64,000 nucleotides of DNA from Gari tellinella (GCA_922989275.2 OV277864.1:19355550-19419549), one strand, 5' to 3'; numbered from the stretch's first letter, positions 9,945-22,575 are shown. The notes: generated by a model from the sequence alone, not told the origin. Program-made: numbers and translations.

Positions 9945-10212
9945 GGATGAATGAATTGGGGTTTAGGGCACTGCAACACAGAATAGATCATATAGCGCTG
10001 ACAAATGATGAGAGTTGATGATGATTTCATAAATATGATTTCGACTAGTCATATTTGTTGCAAATCAGCACATTGGATCAACACCACCGACCTGCCGTCC
10101 TTTTAGTTCTTGGCAGCGGCATTATCCCAGTCAAATAAACAAAAACATTCCTATGACAATTAAGCCCCAGAACAACGATCAGGTAGGAAGGTCTCTTGGG
10201 GAAAATGTAAAA
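9945..10212. repeat. Dispersed repeat, copy 2 of 3
   Basis: Same word order as copies at 7915-8200 and 17030-17225, including CCTTTTAGTTCTTGGCAG, GTCAAATAAAC and CAATTAAGCCCCAG. Same orientation as copy 1. Confidence 0.6.
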
Positions 10213-10289
10213 GCGCTCTTGTGAACAAATACCATGTGCTAAAATAGAAACAGTCAAGAAACAACTGTTTATTCTGACTTTTGAACATT

Positions 10290-11880
10290 TTCAATATTTA
10301 AAGCATTTTGTTGCAATTTTGGTCGCTACTTGAATATACGAAAATGCTCGAAGTAAAAAGATGCCACTCGCAATATTTCAATTATGAGTATCATTCTGTC
10401 AATAATAAGTGTCATTCTGGTAAGGTCAAACCATTTAAGTCTTGAAAAACCGACAATATGTGTACTTCAAGGATGACTTTTTCATGTTATGTATCCTGAT
10501 GAAGACCTGAATAAGGTCGAAACCGGTAGATCAATAAATGTTTTGTCTACTAGATCGGTGCCTGTAGTTATTCGCATCCTACCTTTCTTTTTAATCATTT
10601 AGAATAAGAACTAAAATTATGATTGTTGCTGTCTGGACTTGTTTTGTTTGAAAGCTTTTTGGTCAACGCTGTAGTCGCCATATCGAATATATGGAAATGC
10701 CCAAGGGTGACAAGATGTCATCCACGTAAAGTTGCACAACAAGTATCATGTTGTCAATAATGAGTATCATCATCCTAAATATACGGAAATACTAAAAGAT
10801 GAAAAGATATTACCCGTTACATTTTGTCAATAAGTATCATAATTTTAATAGTAAGTATAATTACGTTGATCAGTTGAGAATAAAAAAAATGTTTCATTGT
10901 TGATTGTTTTGCCGTTTTTTTTGCCGTCACTATTTTGGCCGCCATCTTGAATATACGGAAACGCTCGATGATATAAATATCACTTCTGTAACATTTTAGT
11001 AATAAGTATGATCTTTTCAATAACAAATATCATAATGGTAAGATCAAATCAATTTATAAAAGGAAATTATAAAGGCTGATTTGTTGACTATTTTGTTTTA
11101 AAGCATTTCGGTAGCCATTTTAACCGCCATTTTGAATATACAGATATGCGCAAGGGTGTCACCCGTAAAAGTTCAATAATTTGTATCATCATTTCAGTTA
11201 ACAGTTTCATGATGGTGGGGTCAAATTATTTAAGAAAACCGAACTATGAATGCAGAAGTTTAGAGTAGTTTTTAACGCATTTGGGTAGCCATTTTAGCTG
11301 TCATTTTGAATAAACGGAAATGCTGAAGGGTGACAAGATGTCACCCGTAACATTTTTAACACATGAATAGTCCTTTCAATAAATACCTTCATTATGGTGA
11401 GGTCAAATCAGTTAACAATAGAAACAATGAATGCTGCTTTTTTGACTTTTTTGTTTAAAAGAATATCGGTAGCCATTTTGGCCGCCATTTCGAATAAACA
11501 GAAGTGCTCAAGGGCGACAAGATGTCACCCGTTACCATTCAATAATATGTATCATTATTTTAGGAATATCTATTATTATGGTGGGGTCAAATCAGTTAAG
11601 AAAACCAAACCATGAACGCTGAAGTTTAGAGTAGTCTGTTTCAACGCATTTCGGTAGCCATTTTAGCCGCCTTTTTTAATAAACGGAAATGTTCAAGAGT
11701 GACAAGATGTCACCCGTAGCATTTTAAAAACATGAAACGTCTTTTGAATAATAAATATCATTATAGTGAGGTAAAATCAGTTTAATAGAGGAAAATGAAT
11801 GGTCGCCATCTTGAATATACGAAAATGCTCAAGGATGACAAAGTTGCACCCGGTGGTTTTTCAATAAGTAACATAATTAT
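10290..11880 (+). repeat. Tandem array of ~182-bp monomers
   Basis: About eight to nine diverged monomers. Each carries GTAGCCATTTTAGCCGCCAT, a GAATATACGGAAATG-like block, GGGTGACAAGATGTCACCC, AATAAGTATCAT and GGTGAGGTCAAATCAGTT. The clearest spacing (about 11118, 11298, 11480, 11663) gives a period of 180-183; the left monomers are shorter or broken. The 19-bp block GGGTGACAAGATGTCACCC contains an 8-bp inverted repeat (GGGTGACA...TGTCACCC). It could be a satellite seeded inside a larger mobile element, because similar flanking words recur near 22.05-22.3 kb. Confidence 0.8.
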
Positions 11881-12898
11881 GCTGAAATAGAATCAGTCGG
11901 GAAAAACTTAGGACGACATTTCCAGGTCCAGCCAGCCCTCTGCCGGACTATTACATGCCTTACCCAGAGTATAATAAATAATTGCAAATAGTTTGGATTA
12001 TACGAGTAATGTCTGATCGGACGATGTACAACACAGATCAGATAACAATAAAAACATTTTGCATTCATCTCCATAATGTCTAAGTCAAACTACGTAAAGT
12101 TAAAATTTAAGAAATAAAGGCACGCGACAATCATGTAAAGCTGATGACCTTATTGACCTCATAACAATGATGAGGTTAAGCACTGTTTATGCCAAACACT
12201 TAACTCTAAACCACGTTTTACTAAGTTAATCGGGTGAAAATGTCAAAGTCAAGCATGTCATCGAACAGATCAGAACAATCCTCGTTTCTCCAGTGGATTA
12301 CTACTTCATTACAGATGACGTTGGTTACATAGTGTGCATTGAATTGAGAGAAATTACCGTCTTACACATCTATGGATTGTCGAAGTCGAATTTATTACTC
12401 ATATCCGTGCAGAGAATGTATTCTTTGAATATTTTTGGGCGGTCCTATAAAGTAATATATAAATATTATCCATGGGGATACGTTTGATCAGTTTTTAGAC
12501 TGTGAAGTTACATCTACTCCTCCATTTATTGGTAACCCTTATGATGCAGAGCGAGACGTGACTTACCTTTGCAAACATCTGTAAGAACTAGATATAGCTT
12601 CAATATCACATGCATTTTTATTTTTTTCTTCTTCAAATTATACATTTGCTGTTTGTGCCTATGAATAATATGGAGTTCTTTTAGCCTATCCAGGTCGGAA
12701 TCGTACAATCAATTAAATTACACATTCTTTTTTCTGAAACCTTATTCGTTATCCGACCATGGATGTGAGAAAATATTGTATTCATAGTAATAGTGTCACC
12801 TATATCTCATGTTCCAGTAATGATCTGAGAAATACAAGTTATTGTTGTTGTTGTTGTATTTGCAGTAGTCAACAACCTTTCAGTTATAGCTTACTACC
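11881..12898. other. Intergenic DNA
   Basis: The first ~100 bases (TTTCCAGGTCCAGCCAGCCC...GCCGGACTA) recur in diverged form near 22.2 kb and seem to belong with the tandem array. The rest holds nothing recognised. Confidence 0.4.
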
Positions 12899-13285
12899 GT
12901 AAATGAAACTGTATCCTTCCCAATAAACAGGTGACAGACCAGACCAGACTCAAAACTGTTTGTTGTTCAGATTTTAACCATTCGTTAAAGTTGTCATAAA
13001 TATAGTGAAACCTCTCTATTACGACATCTTCAATGAAGGCTTATTGGTTGTACAACAGACATGTGACAGCTTGCAACAAGGTGACAGTCAAACAGCAAAC
13101 TTCTAAATGAGCTTTCAGTTTAACTGCATGCTTGCTTTAAACACTCAATTGTCGTAACCAGCTGACAATTAACACAAATAAGTAGTCGTATTTGTGTGGT
13201 TTTATTGTATTACTTTCTTTATTTTATAGTAATTTGTTTGCTTTTCGTTTCATTTGAAACGGGAAATAATATTCCCCCTCTGTAT
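12899..13285. repeat. Degenerate TA-type MITE with internal insertion
   Basis: The left part has CTTCCCAATAAACAGG and a half hairpin ending CAAAACTGTTTG (about 12953-12963). The right end reads CGTTTCATTTGAAACGGGAA...CTCTGTA, matching the family's GTTTAAACGGGAAAG...CCACTGTA. The spacing is longer than 250 bp, so other DNA has inserted. Confidence 0.5.
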
Positions 13286-14036
13286 ATGTTTGGTAGTGTT
13301 GTGAAGCAAACAATATTGCTTATGAAAGCAATGTAATTATTCATTATGCCGCCATCTCTGTTGAATATCAGTATCTTAACATATTAAAAGTGTGTTTAAG
13401 AGTGATACATTCGTTAAGACATTATCATGTCGAGTCTAAAAAAAACAACAGTTGACTAGATATTGAATATATTGACAATTTAATAGCTGCAAATAGTTAC
13501 CCGGCACGATATCTGCTAATATGGTGTGTAATCTTGTTTGAAACTGTATACCATGAACAAATTGTTTAAGCACGGGATTTCTATGGGAACGAGTAACGTA
13601 TTCCCTACTGTCTTAATGTGAGTCCATGTATTCCCATGTGTTCATAGCTACATGTATTTGAGTTTTAGTTCATGGAATAGGAGTCATTATCTGCAGTGCG
13701 GCTCATATCTTCTAATAAGAGTTGGACATTTTCGATCAAGGCAATGATTTCTCCAGAGACACGCTGTGCCTTGTGTGCATTCAGCGATAACAAATGTCTA
13801 TAAGATGAATAAGTGGATACCTAAATAAGCAAATGATGCCAGAAAGTAACGTCTGATTTTGGCATACACTTACCTTATGCACGCGAGACTGCGTTTGCCT
13901 ACTTTCTTGGTGTTTATTCAAAAACTGTCTTTCGAAAATACCACTGGTATAACGAATACTTTTAAACTTTTAACATGGGTTTCAACATTCCAATTTTCCT
14001 CTAATGTGTTTGACGACGTCAGACCATTACAGGTAA
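13286..14036. other. Intergenic DNA, nothing recognised
   Basis: No gene or repeat copy that I can support. Confidence 0.4.
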
Positions 14037-14230
14037 CCGGCGGATGTGGCTCAGTGTTAACACCCTCGAATATGATACCAGCGGTATGGTGTTCGATCCC
14101 CCACTAATCAAAATCCAAACGAAACAAATACCTCTGTCCACAGTTAGAAAAGTGCATCGCTCCCCGATTTTCTGTACCCTTCCCCTCTCTAAAACGGCTT
14201 GCATTTACCACCTAATGACATACATTGCAG
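14037..14230 (+). mobile_element. tRNA-headed SINE-like element
   Basis: Starts CCGGCGGATGTGGCTCAGTG (A-box-like, 14045-14063) with a B-box-like GTGTTCGATCCCCC at 14089-14102, the layout of a tRNA-derived RNA polymerase III promoter. The body contains CTCTGTCCACAG and a C-rich block. It cannot fold as a full tRNA, so a SINE is more likely than a tRNA gene. The 3' limit is uncertain. Confidence 0.6.
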
Positions 14231-14415
14231 TAACGGGCGTTAACATACAAGCAAACCATCATAGAGGTATTTAGTCACATTTGACGCCAACGAACTTCTA
14301 GATGAATCCAATCAAATTGAGCAATCATTTGTCTTCCGATTTAAACAAAACTGCAATGTTATGAACAGTTAATATTTCCTTTTTTAAACCGCACCCCGTT
14401 TGCTTTAATCTTCAA

Positions 14416-14580
14416 TTAACCCTTCAACCCTTTAATTATCAAATTAATCAGGAAATGTTTATCCTTTCATCGTTTTATTGTCGATTGCTTCAGTATTGGT
14501 GTCTGCAAAAACGTTTCAAAGTTAGAATTATAGTTGTATTACTGAAGAAATATCGATAAGAGTATCATATAATTTAGGCT
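14416..14580 (-). repeat. Fragment of piggyBac-like MITE
   Basis: TTAACCCTTCAACC at 14416 and then the family words GTTTTATTGTCGATTGCTTC and GGTGTCTGCAA, the reversed 3' half seen in the copy at 20652-20900. No hairpin core follows. Confidence 0.45.
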
Positions 14581-14888
14581 CTTTAGGAGCTTTCTGTTTA
14601 ACTGTCACCTTTCTTTAAGCTGTCACCTGTCTTGTAAATATTCAACTAGCTATCGATTTAGTGGTTGTAATGTACGGTTCACTGTAGTATAAATGCCAAC
14701 AGAATGTACTTAATATTGAACCATTGCAGGGACATTGACAATGATACAAAAGGATAAGACAAAACAAACCCATACTAATTTTCGTGCTGGTATATTTCTA
14801 TTTATAAATTTGTGATCTTAAGGAACACTTTTGCTTGTCAATATAGCATTGTATTTCGTATAAAGTAGCAACCAGATATGTGTATACC

Positions 14889-14990
14889 CTTATGAGCCGA
14901 CACCTATCAGAAGCTACTAAATGTGAACGGTGTACATTAACGGTTGTCATTTAATGTCATTTAGTAGGCTCTCATAAGTACGACGGGCAG
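14889..14990. repeat. Imperfect inverted repeat
   Basis: CTTATGAGCC...GCTACTAAATG pairs with CATTTAGTAGGCTCTCATAAG. The left arm carries a 14-base insertion. Confidence 0.5.
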
Positions 14991-16038
14991 TTATGAGTAC
15001 ATGTATTGATATAGTTTTGTTACTGTATTAGAATCCTAACCGTTACCGTACGTACATATGTCAGCAATTGGCACACCGCATATATGGAATACGATGGTGT
15101 CAAATATCAGAAGGATGTTGTTATGTCGATGTTAATAAGTATACATATCGTAATGTAAATGTACCTGGAAAGTTTTTCGTGCCAGTTTAAACAGACATGT
15201 ATGTTAATAGAATGCTATAGAACGCAGCAGTTTACAGTGTTTCGAATGAGTTTCACTCGTTTACTTAATCTAATTGTCAAACAGTTACAAGCTATATCAG
15301 ATGCTAAGTATTCGCGGTATGAGGTAACTTCAAACTACTCACATTTGAGTGCGTGGTGTTTTGGTACAGATAGTGTTTTACATACTGTATGGCGTTTACG
15401 TAAATACATGTAAAGGGTGTTGATATTCGTGTTGTTGTGGGAGAATTAATTTTGTAATCATAACTCCCAGAGGCGCAGCTGTAGTTTGTATTCTTACTAG
15501 TGAATGTGTTTAATCAAACAAATAAATTATTAAAGTGCAATAATAAAAGATGAAAACCATCTATTCCCATGCGTTTTTGGAAAGCGTGGTATTATGCTTT
15601 ACATATTAAAATCGTCACTGCCTTACCCTATTACAATGAATATTTGCGTTACTTATTTCGTTAGTCAAAACACCTAAAATGTAAATTTAAGTAAGAACAG
15701 CAGATGATGATTGTTTAAATTTTGATGACGTCATGGCAGTAAAGGGATTAAGTGCACATTGCCACGTAAACACGATGAATAATGTAACATGCCTGACAAT
15801 CTACATACATAGTAATTAATTTTCGTCTACAAATTCTTAAGTTTACACATATTTGTTTTCAGAAATACAAGTAGTTACACTTATATATGTAAACGGACAC
15901 TCACAATATAAAGGAAAAAGGATGGAAACGAAATAATTCATTTATTGAGTTTCTCTTCTTACAACATCTTTCTCCTGCAATGACGCTAAAACTATTATTT
16001 CAAGTCACTTTTATTTAGAAAATATCACCAACGTATCC
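14991..16038. other. Intergenic DNA, nothing recognised
   Basis: AT-rich, with chance frames only (the longest, 15159-15413, resembles nothing I know). A TGACGTCA word occurs near 15726. Confidence 0.4.
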
Positions 16039-16105
16039 AACGGTTTTGATCCAGATGAGACGTTAAGTTTCTCGTTGTCTCATCAGGATTCAAAACTGTT
16101 TGCAA
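16039..16105. repeat. Hairpin-core copy with paired arm changes
   Basis: The left arm contains GATGAGACG and the right arm GTCTCATC, where most copies have GATCAGACG and GTCTGATC. The substitution is mirrored in both arms. It ends AAAACTGTTTGC. Confidence 0.7.
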
Positions 16106-16536
16106 TATTTATCACAAATTAGCCCACGACGATCAGAAGGTTGACACAGAACTAGGAGATTATGAATTCATGATTACTCTATTATTTCTGTTCCTTAATT
16201 ATAATCTTCTATTATTTCTTCTGCGTCCAGACCGACAACTCTTCAATATGTAGACACATTTAATTAATAGCACACAAAATGTAAGCCAAGATGCTCGACA
16301 TTTTATATATACCGGTATATCAGTAAACAGTTAATTTAGAATTAGAAACAGTTTGTTTTACACGCAAATCGATGTTTTGGGTTCTAAACATATTAGTACA
16401 AACTGGGGTGTCCTGTACATCAAAATTTAGTGGTAAGGTATTATATTTGATAGTGAAACTAATAAGAGTCAATCACCGAATACACGCAATATACTTCCTG
16501 TCATTTTCCATGAATCTGCAATTCGTCTAAAGGCCA

Positions 16537-16740
16537 GTTGAGCTGACCGTACCAAGGCGGGCTCCTATGTTCACTTTGCTTTATGTTTGTTTTGCGTGTT
16601 GTTTTCTATTTAGTGTGTAGATGAAGGAATGGGATTGTGCGCGTGTGTGTGTGTTTGTTATGGTATGCCTGTGTGTGTGTTCTGCTTGAGATATGGGTGT
16701 ATTGTTTGTGTTGCGTTTCCTGCTTGAGTCTTTCGTATTT
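16537..16740 (+). repeat. Dispersed repeat with TG-rich centre, copy 1 of 2
   Basis: GACCGTACCAAGGCGGGCTC, CGTGTTGTTTTCTATT, a TG-rich stretch, GATATGGGTGTATTGTTTGT and TTGCGTTTCCTGCTTGAGTC recur in the same order at 60500-60731 with few changes. Confidence 0.8.
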
Positions 16741-17029
16741 ATTTATTATGCTGAGAGTGCACTGAAAGAAGGTAGCTTAATGCAGGACAAACATTAATGC
16801 AGAATTTTCTGTCCTTATGGAGCTTTCTACTTTGTGATACATTAAGCTGTAGCCCTCCTTAAATAGCAAAATGCTCCGTTAACGAATGGCTGCAAGTACA
16901 GGGTATATGACGTCAAGTTCGGAAAGAAATACCTTGTATTAATACAATATTTACTGCTTGAACCCAAGTTATGAATACTGGTGTCCTATACGAACAGTAA
17001 TTACCTAGATAAATGGGCTCCATTTAGGA

Positions 17030-17225
17030 ATTGATAGATGTGTTTGGTTTTACGAAACTGCGACACAAAATAGGACATAAAGCGGCAATGTATGGTGACT
17101 ACGATGCGATAAATCAAAGCAATCTACCTGACTTCCTTTTAGTTATTGGCAGAGGGGATACTATCGGTCAAGTATACAGAAACATTTTCTGTGACAATTA
17201 AGCCCAAGGATCACGTAACAATCCG
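17030..17225. repeat. Dispersed repeat, copy 3 of 3
   Basis: Shares CTGCGACAC, GGACATAAAGCGGC, CTTCCTTTTAGTTATTGGCA, GAGGGGATA and CAATTAAGCCC with the copies near 8 and 10 kb. Confidence 0.55.
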
Positions 17226-18819
17226 TGTAACATATTTACTGCAAACTATAATTTGCCTTTTTTCTACAGTTAAGGCTTGTTGGCATTTGACTTCAAACAT
17301 GTAAACCAGTTCGGTTTCTTATTAAACTCTGTGTAATGTGGCGTCTGATTTTGATCCAAACTGATCGGGGAACGGAAAAGGGGTTAATATTTCCTATTTA
17401 AAGATACATAGACATTCTTCGAATGCATAACTTACAATATATATTATAAAGTGTATGTATTGAAGGTGGACTGAACGTTACAGGTAAAATATCAGATACA
17501 TTAAGGCCAGTTTATTGACGTCAGTTCTGGAATTAAAAATTATTGGCACCACTTGTAAAATCCAGAATCGGGATGAAGAACGCGATGCAATGCAATTAAT
17601 GGAATTAGTTAAGCAATATCAGCTTGAGTATGTCCGGTTTTCTATAGAATTGGATCCAGAATAACCATCTACATGTAGTTGAAAACAGGAGGTAACACCA
17701 TTTCACTTATGTTGCAGTTGTTAATCATAAAAACAGAATATGTTGTTCACACAACGATTAAATGAGATACAAAGCACGGGTGTTCTTTTAACGCTAGTAA
17801 AATTTTGATGTTCATAAAATAGTTTAGAACCAATTCAGAGAATAGGTATCCGGCGGCTGATCGGACTCTCAATTAGTTCCACTTTCCAACTCTAATAAAG
17901 ACATTACATGATTTATTTTCAAAATAACTTTCATTTCTTTCATTGTGCCTAGTTCGTTTCAACGTGAAAATGTAATTCGGCATGGACATAAAATGATCGC
18001 ATTTTGAAGAAGAAAAAAATACTGTTATTTAGAAACAAAATAATCTTTCTTTGAGCCGTCGTCTTTGTTGAAAACTGATGCTGTCATATGTGCCTTTACA
18101 GCAGAGAACACGCTATTCCTTCCCAATAAATGCGTTTACATTGAACAAAATTATATTCCTATGCTTGCATAGGATGAATGTAGCTGTACACTTACACTGT
18201 TTATTGCCGAGTAGTTTACTCGGGGCTAGGATTCAGTATGTTAAGAATACAAATGTAGATCTATGCATCCTTATGTTTGCCCTTCTTAGCATGATGACGA
18301 GCAACCCATTAGTTCTCAACAGTTTTGATTTGCATATTGGTATGATCAATAATACAATTAAATGACAAAGTAAAAATTTAACCCGATTTAAGTGTGACTC
18401 GATACATGTACTTGATAACCAGAAAGGGCTGGGTAATGCTTGTGTTGTGCAATAACGTTGTTCCTCAGCATTTGCACTTATATAAGTTAACACCTTCACT
18501 GCCACGACGTCATCTGTTTTAGACAATCGTCATTTGTTTTTATTTGTCAAATTTAGATCTAATATATTTTGAGTTAGGAAATATTTTAATGAATGTGACA
18601 CAGTTTGGATTATGATATTACGCAACCTTACACCTTAAGGCAATGAAGGGGTTTAATTCCCTATCGATTGTGGCTAATTTGTGCAGATGTTTGGCGATAT
18701 CATGACTACTATTTATAGAATGACGAATTATCTATTATTTCAAGATAACGCGTTCGTTCTAGAATTCAATTCTACTGCAAAACATTTGGAGTCTAATCAG
18801 TAAGCCATCATAGATGAGC
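17226..18819. other. Intergenic DNA with MITE scraps
   Basis: Contains a lone right hairpin arm (GCGTCTGATTTTGATCCAAA, about 17342-17365) and a left TA-MITE end near 18097-18150 (CTATTCCTTCCCAATAAATG). No gene recognised. Confidence 0.45.
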
Positions 18820-19069
18820 TACAGTGGAAAAAGTGTTATTCTTTCTCAATAAACGCGTTTAGGCTTAAACTACTATTTCCATTACAAACAGTATGGAGCC
18901 AGATCAGACGCCGGGTCACCCGGCGTCTGATCAGGCTTCAAACTGTTTGCCACCAAGATAAACATGAATTACCAGAATTGTCCAAATGTTGCACTTTTCT
19001 ACGTTTTAGTGTTTTGCGTTTGCGTTTCGTTTCGTTTAAACGGGAAAGAATAACGAATTCTCCACTGTA
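18820..19069. mobile_element. TA-type (mariner-like) MITE, 250 bp, complete
   Basis: Begins TA-CAGTGG and ends CCACTG-TA. Inverted ends of about 28 bp include TTCTTTC(C/T)C..., then AATAAACGCGTTTA on one side and GTTTAAACGGGAAAG on the other. The central palindrome (about 18889-18955) reads GGAGCCAGATCAGACGCCGG and its complement. No coding capacity. The TA target duplication and CAGT terminus point to a Tc1/mariner-type transposase acting in trans. Confidence 0.85.
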
Positions 19070-19228
19070 GGTGTTATAAAAATAACCGGGCTTGATTCTT
19101 CTAGTGAGTGGTGGCTCAATACAAGATTGACTGTATGTTCGCCGGTTCGCGGAACTTATACCCTTTAGCAAGGATGATAGGTTACTTTTATTAGTTATAT
19201 AAGACAAAGAGTGGACCGTTTTGTCTAT

Positions 19229-19434
19229 ATAACCCTTATCCTTCGGTGATGTTTCGAAATTGTCGACTGCAAATGTTGTTAAATTTATATTTATACATTC
19301 TATAAGTAAAGAAGCCTAAAGACGAGTGTCAAACAGTTTGGATCTAGATCAGACGCCACGTAACGCGGCGTCTGATCTTGATCTAAACTGTTTGCAAAAA
19401 ACAATTAAGTCGCGACCAGCAGGCAAAGGGTTAA
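19229..19434 (-). mobile_element. piggyBac-like MITE with hairpin core
   Basis: Starts near TAACCCTTATCC and ends GGGTTAA; the hairpin at 19329-19397 has TTTGGATCTAGATCAGACGC and its complement. It abuts the next copy and shares the TTAA with it. Confidence 0.6.
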
Positions 19435-19640
19435 CCCTTTCGGTGCCAAATTAATCGTCGTGAGGTTTTTAGCCCATCACTGTTATTCTGTCGTTTGCTT
19501 CAATACTGTTGACTGCAAGTCGCTTCAAGGTTTGATGTAAGATAGTATGACTTAAGAAATAACGATACGAGTGTCAAACGGTTTAGATCATGATCAGCCG
19601 CCGAGATAATAATCTGGATCCAAACTGTTTGCAAAGTCGA
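19431..19640 (-). mobile_element. Adjacent piggyBac-like MITE, decayed hairpin
   Basis: TTAACCCTTTCGGTGCC at 19431, then the family words CTGTTATTCTGTCGTTTGCT and GACTGCAAG. The hairpin at 19574-19634 is degraded (GATCATGATCAGCCGCCG). The right terminus is not clear. Confidence 0.55.
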
Positions 19641-19728
19641 CTTTTTGAAAATCACATTTGCTTCTGATATATAAGACTTGTCGCAGAATGCAGAACATCA
19701 TCATGCTGATTGCGACTTGGTTAGCATT

Positions 19729-19798
19729 TGCAAATAGTTTGGATCTAGATCAGACACCGCTTCAGGCGTTGTATGATATGGATCGAAATCGATTGCCG
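19729..19798. repeat. Hairpin-core copy, degraded
   Basis: GCAAATAGTTTGGATCTAGA on the left; the right arm is mutated (GGCGTTGTATGATATGGATC). Confidence 0.5.
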
Positions 19799-20651
19799 CT
19801 CATATTTGTTAAGATTAAAATGCATAAACATTGATTTTGAATGTTTTTCGCTGAGCAGACAACTATTCTGCATGATAAGGGTTGTTGCGACTCGAGAGCC
19901 AAAAGGGTTAAGTGATCGAAGTTGATAAATAAGTTAATATGCTTTTGTAACAAATTATCCGATTTATTCAGAAAGAATAATCACAATTAAGCCTTATACC
20001 AATTGTCAACTTTAGTAATATTGTCACGTGGTTGAAATGCTTTTTTAACACTATTGCCACCAACTGATTACAGTACCACATGAAAATAAGTTATCACATA
20101 AAAAAGAACACATTTATAACAGAAGTTTGGTGCTGTCTTAGATACTAATCCTTGTTTATAACATGTTAAATCAATGTAATATGGCATCGTATTATACTTT
20201 AGGGAGGGATATATTCATCATTTACAAACAGTGAACTACCAAGAGTACATTTGCCCTTTGTAAATAGTGTATACACAGATACGAGGACACCTCGTCAGAT
20301 TTTGCTCTGTTTAGTGTTTGGCGATATAGATGCATTTCAGAAAACAACCCATTCCGATCCTCCAGATCAGGGTATACATCGTTGGCATAGGACAAGTGTA
20401 CTATTCACAGGTATAAAGCGTGTCTGTTCTCGTCGTTAGGGTTCAATTGGTAAACTGTATCGATTGTATGCTACATATGTATGTAGCATCATTAACGAGT
20501 TCAATTAATGCATTATCGCGTGTTGCGTTTTGCAGTGTTTAAATAATATTACTGAATTTGATTTTCTTAAAATTACCAACAAAAATCAATATAACAAAGT
20601 GTTTTGAACAGACAGTTTATATCGTTATCTATTATCATTTCTTTAAAATTA
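19799..20651. other. Intergenic DNA, nothing recognised
   Basis: No gene or repeat copy that I can support. Confidence 0.4.
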
Positions 20652-20900
20652 TTAAACCTTTTCACTCTCAAAGACGCTTTAAAGCACGTTTGCAAACAGT
20701 TTGGGTCCTGATCAGACGCCGCGAAAAGCGGCGTCTGATCAGAACACAAACTGTTTGCCACTCTTTCCGACTTTTATAAAGTCTTACAACCTTGAATCTA
20801 GCTTTTAAACATGTATTGCAGACAACAATGCTGAAGCTGACGACAATAAAGCGGTGAAGGGTTAACAATATCCCGAATATTCTGATCATGAAAGGGTTAA
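20652..20900 (+). mobile_element. piggyBac-like MITE, near-complete
   Basis: TTAAACCTTTTCACTC at the left, ATGAAAGGGTTAA at the right, so TTAA flanks both ends. The palindromic core at 20692-20759 (GTCCTGATCAGACGCCGC, GAAA loop) is well paired with two or three mismatches. The non-palindromic 3' half contains CAGACAACAATGCTGAAGC, which recurs in other copies. Confidence 0.7.
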
Positions 20901-22382
20901 TTGCACAGCTGTGTGTTTCTGTTTGTTTTGAGTCGTCGAAATGTTGTAAGGAAACCTGAAAAAGACTCCCATTAGTATAATCAGTATTATAGGCAACTGT
21001 TAAATGCAGTATGCAAACAGTTCAATCAACATTAAAACTGTTAGTGGACAAATACAGTTTGTAATTAAGGCTTGTCCATTTATTAGTATAATAGTTTAAA
21101 CATATTTTATTTCCATATATTAAGGAAATGGGGTCGGGTCACAAGTTCTCACAACATTAGATTCGACCCTTCCCCTAAATGAGTATAATATAAACGAGCC
21201 ATCTGACCAGGGCATGCATTGTGCACCGTTTTACAATAAGAATTAGATTAGACTTAGCTTGACGTAAGTTTACTAGAATGGTCCATTAAACTGTTCAGTG
21301 TGAATTGTGAGTTTGTGATATCCCTAATAACTCAGTTATTGTCATACCATCATCCAAAACTTACCTGTTTAGAATGTATTTGTCTAATCATTTTATTACC
21401 AATTTACCCATACATATACCCTTTTACGGCATTAATCTTTTATTTCACTGAATAATATAGTTGCCTGTTATATACATTCATGAATAAGTACTCTAGGAAA
21501 TATTTTCTTTAACCTCAGAGATGGTACATGTAGCGTAAGGCACACTAAAAGGGAAAACAGAATGCAACTTAAAGAAACGTCTTTTTTAAGGTCTGCTTTT
21601 GTCCAAACAAGTGTTAATGGGCGTGTAGTAAATACATGACCAATTTTAAGAAGTGTAGATAAACATGTAGATCTAGATTTCGTCATTCAATACTGATAAT
21701 AGTTGTAATAGTCTAAGATCTATATTATACTCAGTACTATGTAAACCTTTAGATACTCTTAAATAGTAGAACACAGGTTAATTATTTATGGTGTATAATA
21801 AGGAAGACGTAACTGCCTTTGTATAAGGTGGATATAGAACTGTAGACATATCAAGGGAGTATAGGTATGAGTAACAATCACATATGGATCAGAATCTTTG
21901 TATTTTATATCAGAACGACTTAAATCATATTACAAAATATCATAGAGTATGTATTTAAGCTGTTTTGTATTCCTGTAAGTATTATTTGCTAAAACATTAC
22001 CATCCTTTTGTTTCTTGTTTTTTTAGTAATACTGTCACCTTTTCTTAATAGCAATTATGGTGGGTGGGGTAATCCCATAATATTTCAAATTGCCCAAGAG
22101 TAACAACTGGTAACCCGGTCTAGATATTCCAGAAAAATGTTCATTTAAATTAAATATAATGAGAAAAAAACTTTAGACCACAATTCTAGGTCAATGTCAA
22201 TATCTGGGTTTGGCTGCCGGACTAATTTACTTTCAACCTGAAATAAATAGTCGCTTGTCTAAATAATGGACACAGGCTGCAAACATGAGGTAAAAGGTTA
22301 AGCAACTGAAGAAGATGTAATATAAGTGACAAACAGTTTAGGGATCTGGATTTAGTGCCGAGTTATTAATCATAACAGCAGA
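20901..22382. other. Intergenic DNA with a tandem-array relative
   Basis: At about 22025-22260, words from the 10.3-11.9 kb array and its right flank recur (GGTGGGTGGGGTAATCCCAT, TTTGGCTGCCGGACTAATT). A half hairpin lies at 22327-22380. No gene. Confidence 0.45.
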
Positions 22383-22575
22383 TATAGTGAGGATGATGAT
22401 ATTATGTCCCGTTTAGACGTTAACAAATCGCAGACGCATCACAACAAGACGCACCAAATGACAGTTCGTTGACCATTCTGACTAATTATTTTTATCTGAG
22501 TGTCAATCAGTTTTCACTCGAATTGTTTTAGCATAAACACGTTTATTTGGAAAGAACAACGTCTTCTCCACTGTA
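22383..22575. repeat. Degraded TA-type MITE
   Basis: The left end TATAGTGAGG...TATGTCCCGTTTAGACG and the right end TTTGGAAAGAACAACG...TCCACTGTA match the family termini. The central palindrome is lost. Confidence 0.6.

Noticed and set aside
10495..10560. CTGATGAAGACCTGAATAAGGTCGAAACC motif, like 3' ends of some retroelements
   Set aside because: Similar phrases occur at the ends of Penelope-like and other elements, but no reverse transcriptase or other support lies nearby.
14037..14110. Possible tRNA gene
   Set aside because: A- and B-box-like words are present but no cloverleaf or acceptor stem can be drawn; it fits a SINE head better. The same applies to 59524-59573 and 40321-40385.
15720..15740. 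TGACGTCA as a CREB site (also 27408, 58539, 62004)
   Set aside because: Several of these lie in or beside repeat copies, so they are more likely repeat-borne than selected regulatory sites.
16600..16690. Cysteine/valine-rich frames over TG repeats (also 60490-60787)
   Set aside because: Translation of a (TG)n microsatellite, not a gene.
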